Source: Desulfobacterales bacterium
GTDB lineage: Bacteria > Desulfobacterota > Desulfobacteria > Desulfobacterales > JAUYIZ01
Assembly: GCA_030688615.1 (NCBI GenBank)
Contig: JAUYIZ010000050.1
Location: forward strand, 1-35,666
Direction: 5' to 3'
Length of the DNA: 35,666 nt
The notes under the pieces were generated by a model that saw only the letters and a list, made by a program, of their open reading frames with translations, was not told the origin of the DNA and did not search any database. The translations under genes were made by a program, and so were the position numbers. Positions 18,624-27,890 of this stretch are shown here, piece by piece; within the stretch, counting starts at the first letter, position 1; the number at the start of each line of letters is the position of its first letter.

Positions 18624-19250
18624 TCATTTTCCCTGCATCAGCCTTTGCACATCCTTCAGTATCGCTTTGGGGTCGGGTGACGGGCCGTCGTAAGCAACCT
18701 GCATGGTTCCGTTCCTGTCCACGAGAGCCGTCAGCGCCGTGTGATCGACGAGCCCGCGTGCGATGCGTTTCACACCAACGCCAAAGTTCTTCCAGACCTT
18801 TTTGAGGGTGGCGGCATCACCTGTGAGAAAGGCCCAGTTTGCAAGGTCGAGGCCGTATCGGCTGGCGTAGGCCGCCATAATTTTCGGGCTGTCGATTTCA
18901 GGATCGGTGGTGACGGTGACGAAGAAGGCCTGCCGGCGTTCCACTCCTTTGAGCCCTCTCTGCACCTGGTGCATGGCCGCGGTAAGCAGCGGGCAGATAT
19001 CCGGGCAAGTCGTGTAGGAAAAAGTGATGATCACTACCTTGCCCCGCAGCGACTCAAAGGCCAGCGGACGCGCAGCCTGATCGATCAGCGTAAAATCCTG
19101 GATGGGGATACGGACCTCACGGCGCATGGTCTTCCGAACGGGTTGCATCAATTTCGGATCGTGACTCTGGCCCGCAATCGAATCGGTGAAGATGGCCAGC
19201 AGTATGACGAAAAGTTGTAATGATCTTAATATCCTGTTCCGGATTACCAT
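18624..19250 (-). CDS. SCO1/SenC/PrrC-family thioredoxin-like protein
   Basis: I chose ATG 19250, giving 208 residues, because AGGGAG precedes it and a signal helix begins there (IRNRILRSLQLFVILLAIF). The fold has the copper-binding pair in TTCPDIC and the partner His in VDHTAL. SCO proteins deliver copper to cytochrome oxidase or act as thiol reductases. The next gene upstream is a cytochrome c, which fits an electron-transfer or copper role, but no oxidase subunits are seen in the window. Confidence 0.88.
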   Translation of the reverse strand: MVIRNRILRSLQLFVILLAIFTDSIAGQSHDPKLMQPVRKTMRREVRIPIQDFTLIDQAARPLAFESLRGKVVIITFSYTTCPDICPLLTAAMHQVQRGLKGVERRQAFFVTVTTDPEIDSPKIMAAYASRYGLDLANWAFLTGDAATLKKVWKNFGVGVKRIARGLVDHTALTALVDRNGTMQVAYDGPSPDPKAILKDVQRLMQGK

Positions 19251-19308
19251 CGTCTGTCTCCCTGTATCGTGTGCGGTGCGCCCCAAGAAGGCGCTGAGAA
19301 TGAAGAAG

Positions 19309-19770
19309 TTAATCGGGTCCGGGTTGCTGTGGCGGTTCCGGGGGCTCACCATAGCCTAAAACCGTATCCCAGGGAATGCTGCAGTGAGCAACCACCAGAA
19401 AATCGTATTTTTCCCACCAGGCCAAATCACGGCCTTCCCGGCTCAGAAAGCGAACCATCCGCATCATGTCATTGATCTGCGCCGGCGTTAATGCAGGATC
19501 GTAAGCCGGCATTATGCCACTGCCCTTGGCAATGATTCTCAGAATCCGTCCGGTGCTTTCACGCGCCACAGTGTCTCTGAAATCCGGTACGAGCACCGGA
19601 AGCAGGGCCGCGAGCCGCCCGTCCCCCTTGCCGGTTAACCCGTGGCAGTTCAGACATCGCTCCGCATAGAGCGCCTCCATCCGCTCACTGCGACTGCAGC
19701 TCATTACCAGCGCGATCATGAAAACAATGGCGCACCGGCTGATGAACTTTGAATTTTCAAGAATCATCAC
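19309..19770 (-). CDS. Lipoprotein c-type cytochrome, one haem
   Basis: The 153-residue protein starts with a lipoprotein signal (ALVMSC, the Cys being the lipidation site). It contains one haem-binding CLNCH and a probable axial Met in GSGIMPAY, as in class I cytochromes c. A short proline-rich tail follows. It sits 58 bases upstream of the SCO-like gene in the same direction, so the pair may be one transcript. Its electron partners are not visible. Confidence 0.9.
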   Translation of the reverse strand: MMILENSKFISRCAIVFMIALVMSCSRSERMEALYAERCLNCHGLTGKGDGRLAALLPVLVPDFRDTVARESTGRILRIIAKGSGIMPAYDPALTPAQINDMMRMVRFLSREGRDLAWWEKYDFLVVAHCSIPWDTVLGYGEPPEPPQQPGPD

Positions 19771-19803
19771 GAAATCCTGATTTTTTCATCGCCGTTCAAA
19801 TTT

Positions 19804-20764
19804 TTATATAATCAAATGACCAAAAATGTCCTTGCTGTGTTTCATCATCTGTCGCCCGGCCAATATATCCTCTTCTGCAGTTCTGAAGACCTTTTCCCCG
19901 GGGCCGGGGTAAAATGCTGATGGTACACCTGTTTTCGGGGCATCCACCCGGGTACCCGGATATTTATAAGCCTTAACTGCCAGAGCCTGCCCCTCTCTGG
20001 TGAGCAGCCAATTAACATAAAGGGCAGCGGCATTGGGATGGGGACGCTTATTGGCCAGAGCAAGACCCCCTGTTTCCCCCCTTCCACAACCTTAACCTGG
20101 GACAGGGAAGCGCCGGCCTCCATAAAGTGGGCCACCCTTTCCTGCATAGGAGCAATACCGACAGGATATTTCCCTTTGGCTAACCATTCTACCTGGAGTC
20201 CTGTATTCCTGGTGATGACAGGTTCCTGCTTAACCAGTTTTCGCATGTAATCCAGCGTCTTTTCCATACCCAGATGTCGTTGGCCAGATGGGAGACAAAA
20301 GCATTCCCCCCGCCTGAAACCGTTGGATCATTAAAGACCAGCTTGCCTTTCCATTTGGGGTCCAGGATGTCCTTATAAGATTTCAATTCGGATTCTCCCA
20401 CCATGTTCGTATTACGCGTCAGATACCGCTGATAGATGGCAAGAAAACCTATGCCGTATTGATCCTTGTCCAAATAGGGCATCTCTCCCGCCACCCAGGC
20501 CGTCTTGTCGAGCACTTCCGGAAGAATAAATATTCCGGCAAATGAATCAATAAGGCCGGCCGGTTTCATGACCACGAGCAATGTCGTTCCCCCCGACATG
20601 ATGACATCCGGCACATAAACAGAGGCCGTCCGCTCCGATTTCATTTTTCTTGCCAACTCCCGACCACGCCCAACAACATAATCGACCTTTACACCATATT
20701 TAGCTGGAAAAACTGTGAATATCTCCCTAATGGCATCTCCTGCCGTGGTTGAGTAAACCACCAA
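19804..20764 (-). pseudogene. Decayed periplasmic solute-binding protein (Fe3+-type ABC family)
   Basis: Three frames together spell one binding protein of the Fe(III)/thiamine type. The first part (VVYSTTAGDAIREIF to FVSHLANDIW) breaks near 20270 into a second frame (MEKTLDYMRKLV to VVEGGKQG). That breaks again at a G-run near 20070 into a third (GLALANKRPHPNAAALYVNW to FGHLII, stop at 19804-19806). The 5' end lacks a signal peptide: a TAA stops the frame just before the first conserved strand. Two frameshifts plus a missing start point to a real pseudogene; an assembly error could explain one shift but not all three. No ABC permease or ATPase is adjacent. Confidence 0.85.
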
Positions 20765-20932
20765 ATGGGTTTCAAATTAATCTATCGGCCTATTTTTTCT
20801 GATTATTTGAGCACCCTGATATCTAAAAAACACGACTGTTCAGGTCTAACCGGCAGTGTGGGGGATTATGGCAAAAGCCAACTGCTGCCTGCTGGTGTGA
20901 TGGTATGGATATCCATAGTTTTCAGAGCCATG

Positions 20933-20991
20933 AAAAACTGGGATACGTTGAAGGGGCTATGGATAATATACTGAAATTAATCCCAGTTTTT
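20933..20991. terminator. Stem-loop downstream of the molybdenum hydroxylase gene
   Basis: Perfect 12-base arms AAAAACTGGGAT and ATCCCAGTTTTT enclose a 35-base loop, 10 bases past the stop at 21001. The rest of the gap 20765-21000 shows nothing recognisable. Confidence 0.5.
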
Positions 20992-21000
20992 GAACACACG

Positions 21001-23280
21001 TCACCTTCCCCCTTTCTCTTCCAATGCCTTTAATACCTTGTCAGGCGTAATCGGAAGCTCTTTCATCCTTACCCCTACCGCATCATAAATGGCATTAGCC
21101 AATGCTGCAGCCACCGGCATCATATTTACCATACCGATAGACTTAGCTCCATAAGGGCAATGAGGATCATTGGTCTCGACAAGGAACGTCTTGACCGAGG
21201 GAACCTCGAGCACGGTGGGGACCTTATACTCAGTAAAATTAGGATTCATAACAACTCCCTCTTCATACATGATCTTTTCCATAAGAGTTGCCCCAATCCC
21301 CTGTGCTATAGCCCCTTGCATTTGACCTTCAGCAAGGGAGGGGTTTATCGCTCTTCCTACATCGGTGGCGGCCACAAAACTCAAAATCCTAACTATTCCT
21401 GTATCTTTATCCACTTCCACCTCAGCAATTTGGGCGGTGAACGGATAGGCCCTTGTGGCGTTCCCGAACATTCGCTGGTTTTTTTTCACGGTATCGGGTT
21501 CATCGATACCTTTACCTATTATAGCTGATCCTCCCCTTCTGAATATAGCAAACCTTGCTATCTCAGAATAAGATACTCCACTATCTGGACTGCCTTTGAC
21601 ATAGATGCGTCGATCTTTCATCTCCAGGTCTTCTACCTTAGCCTCGAGCATCTCCCCTGCCACATTAAGGATCTGTATTTTGGCATCATTGGCTGCTATC
21701 TTTACAGCATTCCCTCCACTCACGGTATTTCTACCGCCCCCGTAAGGCCCCAAAATGAACGGCACGACATCAGTGTCAAAAGGGGAATAATCAACATCCT
21801 TTAACGAAACACCCAGCTCCTCAGCTGCAATCTGTCTGAAGATGGTGGCCGTCCCTTGCCCCCAGTCAAGCTCTCCGGAAATTATACCGATTCTACCATC
21901 CTCTAAAATCTTGATGAAAGCAACGGAACCGCCAAAGTCCATCACCCTGGATTCGGAAAGATATGAACTACATGCGATTCCTATCCCCCGGTTGGATTGC
22001 TTATTCGCCTTCTTCTTTCGCCAGTGCGCATATTCAGTTATCTTTCCAATGCAATCCTCGATCCCGCAGCTGTCGATTTTCGCTCCTAAAATCGACACAT
22101 CGCCGGTCTTGTGGACATTTTTCAGTCTCAGCTCTGCCGGGTCAATGCCCAGTTTTCCCGCTATCATATCAAGCACAGATTCAAATCCAAACATCACCTG
22201 AAAAGACCCGAAGGATCTGTAAGGTCCAACAGGGACCTTGTTGGTGCAAACCGTCTTTCCCTCCAGCCTTACATTCGGACACCTATACAGGCCAGTGGGC
22301 CTTCCAAGACCTTCAATCATCATCTTGGGTGCGCGACCATAGGCACCCGCATCTGCAAGGGATTTTATATGTAGCGCTATAAAGGTTCCATCCTTCTTTA
22401 CTCCAATCTTCACCTGAACGGTGAGGGGCATAAGAGGACGGGTTGATGTGAGCTCCTCCTCTCTTGTGTTCACAATCCTGACTGGTTTTCCTACCTTCTT
22501 GGCCAAGAGAGCACAAACAACGTATTGCCTCAGCAATTCACCTTTCGCGCCAAAAGCACCCCCAATATATGGTTGAATCACTCTAACCTTGCTTTCAGGT
22601 ATATCCAAACCCTCAGAGAGAAAATGCCGAACCACAAAGGGATCCATAGAAGTTATCCACAAGGTTAGCTTGCCGGATCCGTCGAAATCGGCCAAACACG
22701 CAGTTGGCTCCAGATGGCATTGATGGACATATGGTATGCTGAACTTATCCTCATGTGTGTAGAACGCTTCCCGAAACCCCTTGGTTACGTCACCATATTC
22801 GACGTCTACCTCATTGATAATATTCGACTCAGAATCATGAATTATAGGAGCGCAAGGTTCCATCGCTTTCTCAGTATCAAAGACCGCAGGCAGTTCCTCA
22901 TATTGAATCCTTATCAGATCTAAAGCTTCTTCAGCTGTTTCCTCATCCACGGCTGCTACCCCTGCGATCTCATCGCCCACGTATCGAACCTTATCTCTAG
23001 CTAACAGGTAGGTATCTCGCGCTCCAAATGCCCCCCACTTAATTGGGACTTTACGCGGAGAGAGATCCTGGGAGGTTACTATGGCTTTTACCCCCCCCAG
23101 CCTTTCGGCCGCGCTAACGTCAACTGATATGATTTTGGCATGGGGATACTTGCTTCTCAAAATCTTCCCATAGAGCATCCCTGGAAGTTTCAGATCTACA
23201 CTATATTTTGCCCTTCCCGTAACCTTTTCTACAGCATCCACCCTAGGGAGGGATCGACCTACTACTGAATATTGTTCCAT
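21001..23280 (-). CDS. Xanthine dehydrogenase-family molybdopterin-binding subunit
   Basis: The 759-residue protein is the large subunit type of the XdhA/CoxL/HcrA family. The N-terminal hammerhead domain (SLPRVDAVEKVTGRAKY, about residues 9-120) is followed by the molybdopterin-binding domains (GGAFGAKGE, VGPYRSFGSFQ, DWGQGTATIFRQIAAEELG, GGGRNTVSGGNA). AGGAGG lies before ATG. These enzymes hydroxylate aldehydes, purines or aromatic acyl-CoAs together with iron-sulphur and FAD subunits, neither of which is nearby. The C-terminal segment expected to carry the active-site Glu (family GxGE) reads GAKSIGMVNMMPV, with Met at 717. The substrate is unknown, and the protein may be inactive or altered. 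Confidence 0.88.
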   Translation of the reverse strand: MEQYSVVGRSLPRVDAVEKVTGRAKYSVDLKLPGMLYGKILRSKYPHAKIISVDVSAAERLGGVKAIVTSQDLSPRKVPIKWGAFGARDTYLLARDKVRYVGDEIAGVAAVDEETAEEALDLIRIQYEELPAVFDTEKAMEPCAPIIHDSESNIINEVDVEYGDVTKGFREAFYTHEDKFSIPYVHQCHLEPTACLADFDGSGKLTLWITSMDPFVVRHFLSEGLDIPESKVRVIQPYIGGAFGAKGELLRQYVVCALLAKKVGKPVRIVNTREEELTSTRPLMPLTVQVKIGVKKDGTFIALHIKSLADAGAYGRAPKMMIEGLGRPTGLYRCPNVRLEGKTVCTNKVPVGPYRSFGSFQVMFGFESVLDMIAGKLGIDPAELRLKNVHKTGDVSILGAKIDSCGIEDCIGKITEYAHWRKKKANKQSNRGIGIACSSYLSESRVMDFGGSVAFIKILEDGRIGIISGELDWGQGTATIFRQIAAEELGVSLKDVDYSPFDTDVVPFILGPYGGGRNTVSGGNAVKIAANDAKIQILNVAGEMLEAKVEDLEMKDRRIYVKGSPDSGVSYSEIARFAIFRRGGSAIIGKGIDEPDTVKKNQRMFGNATRAYPFTAQIAEVEVDKDTGIVRILSFVAATDVGRAINPSLAEGQMQGAIAQGIGATLMEKIMYEEGVVMNPNFTEYKVPTVLEVPSVKTFLVETNDPHCPYGAKSIGMVNMMPVAAALANAIYDAVGVRMKELPITPDKVLKALEEKGGR

Positions 23281-23318
23281 TTTGACCTCCTATATCTCGA
23301 GATTTCCCATATCAAATC

Positions 23319-23800
23319 CACCCTGAGGGCTATATTGACTTCCTCAAGGTTTTGACTCTTAATTTGTAATTCTTCAGAGCGTTTCTTCAGCGCCTCCTCG
23401 ACCTGTTGGCATTTTCCGATCTCCTGCTTGAGCCGCTCATTTACTTTCAACAGTTCTTGGGTGCGTTTCAAAACTTTCTGTTCCAGTTTTTCATAGGCCT
23501 CACACAGGAGTTCTTCGGCTTTTTTGCGACCGGTGATATCCCGAACGACGCTTAAAATGGCTGTATTTCCTTTATAGGTGATACGGCGGCTGCCGATCTA
23601 AACAGGAATTGGCCTTTTATCTTTTGAATAATGTACACTTTCGAAAAAATGAAATCCTTTTTGCAGAATCATGCGAGTGTTTTTCAATATCCTCTGTTTA
23701 GGATAATCCGGAGCAACCAAATCTTCAGACGTCATTTTCAACAATTCTTTGCGGCTGTAACCGAAGAGAGCACATGCTTTGGCTTGTTAAGAATCACGAC
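23319..23800 (-). pseudogene. Remnant of a PAS-coiled-coil (LuxR-type) regulator
   Basis: The frame reads a PAS core (KACALFGYSRKELLKMTSED, then RRITYKGNTAILSVVRDITG) broken by a TAG at 23598-23600. A long coiled coil follows (EKLEQKVLKRTQELLKVNER to NLEEVNIALRV). In deltaproteobacteria this coiled coil normally continues into a LuxR-type helix-turn-helix; here it stops at about 23319 and runs into unrelated codons before the molybdenum hydroxylase gene. The 5' end is also missing, right at the end of the next kinase gene. It therefore lacks start, effector domain and an open frame. Confidence 0.75.
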
Positions 23801-23820
23801 AGCTGTGGGGTTAGCGTTCG

Positions 23821-26793
23821 TTAATTCGATTCACCCCTGAGCACTTCATGCAGCACCTTTTCCATCTCTTTCATTTCAAAGGGTTTTGGCACAACCCCGC
23901 TAAAACCGTATGCCTTAAAATTTGACATGGCCGGATCATTGGAATAGCCGCTGGAGACAATGGCCTTTACTTCAGGATCGATCTTGAATAACTTTTCAAT
24001 GGCTTCTTTACCGCCCATCCCTCCGGGAATGGTTAAATCCAGGATGACGGCATTAAAAGGTTTATCCGATTCTTTGGCTGCTTTGTACATCTCAACCGCT
24101 TCAGCGCCATCGGCCGCAACCTCAACTTCATATCCCAACTGTTTCAACATTTTTCCTGCCATGTTCCTTAACATCTCCATGTCATCCATGAAAAGAATCC
24201 TGCCGCGGCCTTTATCAGGTTGTTCTTCCTTCTTTTCAGGCTTTAGCGCCGTTTTTTCCGAAGCGGGCAGGTAAATATGACAAGTCGTCCCCACACCCTT
24301 TTTCGAATCTACGACGATGCGCCCATTGTGGTGCCTGATTATGGAATAGACGGCTGAAAGACCCAGCCCCATCCCTTTTTGAATGCCTCTGTCTTTGGTC
24401 GAAAAATAAGGGTCAAATATCTTGGGAAGATTCTCTGCGGAAATACCGGATCCCTGGTCCTGGATGGAAATCTTTACGTATCGGCCTTTTTGTAGACGGA
24501 ACTCTGATTCTTCTTTTTCTCTCTTAATCACGAGATTTTCTGCGAATAACTTAATTATCCCACCCTCCGGCATAGCTTCAAGGGCATTAATAGTCAGACT
24601 GTTGATGACATGTTTTATTTGATCCTCATCATATTCAACCTGCCACAGATCCTCAGGCAGGAAAAATTCACACCTGACATTAGAGCCACTCAAAGCAAAG
24701 TTAACCGACTCCTTCACAAATTCAAGAATGGGGGCTGTTTTCTTTACCGGCGCTCCTCCCTTGGAAAAGGTAATCAATTGATGAGTCAGCTCCTTTGATT
24801 TTAAAGAGGCATTCTCGGCTTCGGTTAAAAATTCAATGATATCATCTTTACTTTCAGAATCCTTTGCCAAGGAAATATAGCCTAAAATAACAGTCAGAAG
24901 ATTGTTGAAATCATGGGCGATGCCGCCGGCCAGAATCCCGAGAGATTCTAGTTTTTGGGCTGTTAAAAGCTCTTCCTTCATTTTTTCCCGCTCAGCCATG
25001 GTGATGCGTAAGGCCTCATTGGACTTTTTCAAATGTTCCTGGGCCTCGTTTAACTTCTGTATGGTGACCTCCTTGTCTTGATAAAGTCTGGCATTTTCAA
25101 TGGCGGTGCCGATCTGATGTCCAATGGAAACAAAAAGCCGTATTTCTTCAGCCGTATAAGCACGCGGTTCGATAGATCCCATGGTCATATTGCCCTGCAA
25201 TTTATCCTTGGCATAAAGCGGTATCACGGCAAGCCCACGGGCACCGGTCCTTGCTGCAAACCCTTTTCTGTTTGCTGTACGGGGATGGGTTAATATGTCT
25301 TCAATGACCAGAACATCATCTGGTTTTAAGACAATGCTGGCGGTGCTTTGGCCCAGTTTCGTACTTTTTGCCAGCAGTTCCAATTCATGAGGGGCATGCC
25401 CTTTCTGAGCGGCAAACACCAGCTCTTGAGTTTGGGTGTCTAAAAGCCGGACAGAGGTGGAATGCGGCTTGAATAGTTCCATTACTTGATCCAGGGCGTC
25501 GTTTAGGATCTGATCAAGGGCCAAGGACTGGTTTACTGTTTGGGAGATAGAAAATAAGGTCGTGAGTGTTTTGTTTTGTTGTTCGCCTTGAGAATACATC
25601 TCCCTGTATTTTTCTTCGCTCTCTCGTAGCGCTTCTTCCGTCTTCTTGCGCTCGGTGATGTCAGTATGCGCTGAAACCCAAACTGTTCCGTAATCAGGAT
25701 GGTCAAACTTGGTAACGCTCGCGTAACACCAAAAGTGGGTGCCGTCCTTCTTGATGCTTTTTATCTCGCCGGACCATTCTTTGTTTTTATTTAGGGATTC
25801 TATGATCTCTTGCGCGGTTTCTTCCGGACTCCTTTCGGTAGGCGCATTGACTACAGAAACATTTTTGCCGATAAGCTCGCCTGGACCATAGCCAAACATC
25901 TCCTCAAACCGTGGATTGGCATATAGAATCTCCCCATCGCCGGCGCGGATAAGATAAACTCCTTCAGCAAGATTGGCCATAATAACACTGTGCAGTTGGA
26001 GCGTTTTCTCCAAATGCTTACGGTCGGTGATATCGGTGAAACAATGTAATGAAGCGGGTCTGCCTTCCCATGTGGTTACCACCCCATTGTTTTCAAGCCA
26101 TTTGATATCTCCATCCTTTGTAATGATTCTTAAAATATATGTTTCAGGAATTTCTTCTCCTTGGAACCTTTTGATGTTGTACTGCTTTGCCATCTGTTGA
26201 TCATCCGGATGAACAAAATCCATGAAAGGTCTGCATAACACCTCATCCCTACCATACCCTGTAATTTCAGACATTTTTTGATTTATAAATCTAACCATCC
26301 CCTCCTGAGCCACTGTAATCCCTTCATTTGCATTCTCTACAACCCCCCGATACTTCTCCTCGCTCTCGCGTAATGCCGTCCTCGTCCGTATCTGCTCGCT
26401 AATATCCCGCATTATTGCCAAAATATGAGTTTTTTCGTTTTCTTTTTTAACGATTGATGTCGAAATAGAAAGCGTCTTTCTCTCTCCATTTTTGGTCGTA
26501 ATTGTCCATTCTTCAGCTTGAATATCGACACCATCTCTCATTGAAGCCATACGTTCAATCGCACGCTTTTGAACTTCCGGGTCTGGGTACATGGTTTGAT
26601 ACCAACCGAGGCGATTAATTTCATCCATCGCATATTCTGTAATGTCACTCATCTTGGGATTCCAGGAGGTAAATTTCACATACGGTGCATCGGGAATATT
26701 GTGGCAAACACAAATTCCGTCAGCGACTTGATTAAAAAGTTCCTCAAGTATTTTTGCTTGTTCGAGCGATTCCTCTGTAGGTTTTGGGGCCAT
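23821..26793 (-). CDS. Hybrid sensor histidine kinase: three PAS, GAF, kinase, receiver
   Basis: No membrane helix is visible, so this is probably a cytoplasmic sensor. ATG 26793 follows GGAG by 9 bases and gives 990 residues; a TTG at 26808 is possible. Domains in order are PAS (about 15-140), PAS (about 145-265), PAS (about 270-395), GAF (about 410-590), a HisKA-like dimer domain with H627 in GGIAHDFNNLLTVI, an HATPase domain (NALEAMPEGG, DQGSGI, GMGLGLSA) and a C-terminal receiver with D919 in VILDLTIPGG. The PAS and GAF domains would bind small molecules or redox groups that cannot be named from sequence. No partner regulator is adjacent except the broken remnant downstream. Confidence 0.93.
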   Translation of the reverse strand: MAPKPTEESLEQAKILEELFNQVADGICVCHNIPDAPYVKFTSWNPKMSDITEYAMDEINRLGWYQTMYPDPEVQKRAIERMASMRDGVDIQAEEWTITTKNGERKTLSISTSIVKKENEKTHILAIMRDISEQIRTRTALRESEEKYRGVVENANEGITVAQEGMVRFINQKMSEITGYGRDEVLCRPFMDFVHPDDQQMAKQYNIKRFQGEEIPETYILRIITKDGDIKWLENNGVVTTWEGRPASLHCFTDITDRKHLEKTLQLHSVIMANLAEGVYLIRAGDGEILYANPRFEEMFGYGPGELIGKNVSVVNAPTERSPEETAQEIIESLNKNKEWSGEIKSIKKDGTHFWCYASVTKFDHPDYGTVWVSAHTDITERKKTEEALRESEEKYREMYSQGEQQNKTLTTLFSISQTVNQSLALDQILNDALDQVMELFKPHSTSVRLLDTQTQELVFAAQKGHAPHELELLAKSTKLGQSTASIVLKPDDVLVIEDILTHPRTANRKGFAARTGARGLAVIPLYAKDKLQGNMTMGSIEPRAYTAEEIRLFVSIGHQIGTAIENARLYQDKEVTIQKLNEAQEHLKKSNEALRITMAEREKMKEELLTAQKLESLGILAGGIAHDFNNLLTVILGYISLAKDSESKDDIIEFLTEAENASLKSKELTHQLITFSKGGAPVKKTAPILEFVKESVNFALSGSNVRCEFFLPEDLWQVEYDEDQIKHVINSLTINALEAMPEGGIIKLFAENLVIKREKEESEFRLQKGRYVKISIQDQGSGISAENLPKIFDPYFSTKDRGIQKGMGLGLSAVYSIIRHHNGRIVVDSKKGVGTTCHIYLPASEKTALKPEKKEEQPDKGRGRILFMDDMEMLRNMAGKMLKQLGYEVEVAADGAEAVEMYKAAKESDKPFNAVILDLTIPGGMGGKEAIEKLFKIDPEVKAIVSSGYSNDPAMSNFKAYGFSGVVPKPFEMKEMEKVLHEVLRGESN

Positions 26794-27109
26794 TAGAAAG
26801 ATCTCCAATCTAAAAAATTAGGAGTAATTCAGCGTGTTGTGCAGCACATAACCTGCATTTGTCAACAGTATCTGCCGCCAAAATTTCATTGACGTATATT
26901 TTTTGTATCCTGTAGTTTCGGATGTGTTTGAAAAGTGCATCTTGCCACAGTGCTGGGTCAGGTAAGGTCGAAATCAGGTACAGATTGAGAATTAACTATT
27001 CAATATCATAGACAAGCTAAAACCACAATATGTCTTTGGGAGGTTGTGAGGTTCGGCTACAGATTTCTTGCCGGACTCCAAACATATCCTATTTTTTAGA
27101 CGCATTGTG

Positions 27110-27137
27110 ATATCATTGCCTGATATCGGACGATATC
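27110..27137. promoter_or_regulatory. GATATC cluster before the toxin gene
   Basis: GATATC occurs three times within 28 bases just upstream of the toxin ATG, an arrangement that could serve as an operator for the HTH antitoxin. The rest of the 335-base gap 26809-27143 shows no gene, hairpin or clear promoter. The same bases may instead be decayed toxin coding sequence. Confidence 0.3.
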
Positions 27138-27143
27138 TATCGG

Positions 27144-27389
27144 ATGCTTCAGACTGCATTGATGTTCCGACCAGATGCCGGAAGATTAATTAGGGGAAGT
27201 GGGGGCTTACGGAAGATCCGTTGGAATCTTTCTGGTACAGGTAAAAGAGGTGCTTTACGTGTAATCTACTATTGGAGTCCTCCTGATACGATTTTCATGC
27301 TTTTCCCGTATAGGAAGTCGGAACAAGAAGATTTGACGCCGGATCAGCTCAAAATTCTCCGGCAAATGGTAAAGGAGTTTTTGTTATGA
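27144..27389 (+). CDS. RelE/HigB-like type II toxin, short at the N-terminus
   Basis: The 81-residue reading matches the second part of the HigB/RelE family, which cuts mRNA on the ribosome: MFRPDAGRLIRGSGGLRKIRW, split as GLRKIRW, then GKRGALRVIYYW and SEQEDLTPDQLKILRQMVKE. Family members are usually about 100-110 residues. Codons just upstream in frame (LISDDIYR) still look like the family, but there is no ATG/GTG start and a TGA lies at 27108. The protein is either started late or 5'-damaged. The stop overlaps the antitoxin ATG by 4 bases. Confidence 0.75.
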   Translation: MLQTALMFRPDAGRLIRGSGGLRKIRWNLSGTGKRGALRVIYYWSPPDTIFMLFPYRKSEQEDLTPDQLKILRQMVKEFLL

Positions 27390-27679
27390 AAAAAGAACAG
27401 TTTGAAAAGCTTGTCATCAGTATTAAAGAGGCTGGGGATATAAAATCCGGGCTTAGTAAGCCGAGTCGTATGTATGAAATAAAGCCGCCTGATATTAAGA
27501 ATGTACGAGAGAAACTCAATGTCTCTCAGAATGAATTTGCGATCATGATTGGAGTCAGCGTTCGAACTTTACAGAACTGGGAGCAAGGCAGAAGAAAACC
27601 AGAAGGGCCTGCTAATGCATTGTTAAGAATAGCATCAATGAATCCCCAGGCGGTTCTTGATGCCCTACACGTTGAATAG
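27386..27679 (+). CDS. HigA/NadS-like antitoxin, XRE-family HTH
   Basis: The 97-residue protein has a helix-turn-helix at about residues 37-75 (VREKLNVSQNEFAIMIGVSV, then RTLQNWEQGRRKPEGPA). The preceding GLSKPSRMYEI segment is typical of NadS-like antitoxins paired with HigB-type toxins. It should neutralise the toxin and repress the pair. Toxin-first order and the 4-base overlap fit this family. It appears intact. Confidence 0.88.
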   Translation: MKKEQFEKLVISIKEAGDIKSGLSKPSRMYEIKPPDIKNVREKLNVSQNEFAIMIGVSVRTLQNWEQGRRKPEGPANALLRIASMNPQAVLDALHVE

Positions 27680-27811
27680 GAGCAGCCAATAAACGGATTA
27701 TAACTCGGCTATAATTTCCACCTATAGATCTCCCTTTATTTCTATCATTTTAACTGCCGGGCGACTGTATAAAAATCGGCGGGATTATTAAAGATGGAGC
27801 GGATAGGCCGC

Positions 27812-27840
27812 TTGACACAAAGCCCTTTTCTTGACATACT
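27812..27840 (+). promoter_or_regulatory. Probable promoter of the DUF6922-like/AbiEii-like pair
   Basis: A perfect TTGACA (27812-27817) is followed after 17 bases by CATACT (27835-27840), about 50 bases before the chosen ATG. A second TTGACA at 27831 overlaps the -10 region but has no matching -10. Confidence 0.5.
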
Positions 27841-27890
27841 TTTCTTTACAAAAAGAAAGTTTCCGTAACTTAGATATCGATTTTGCGAAC

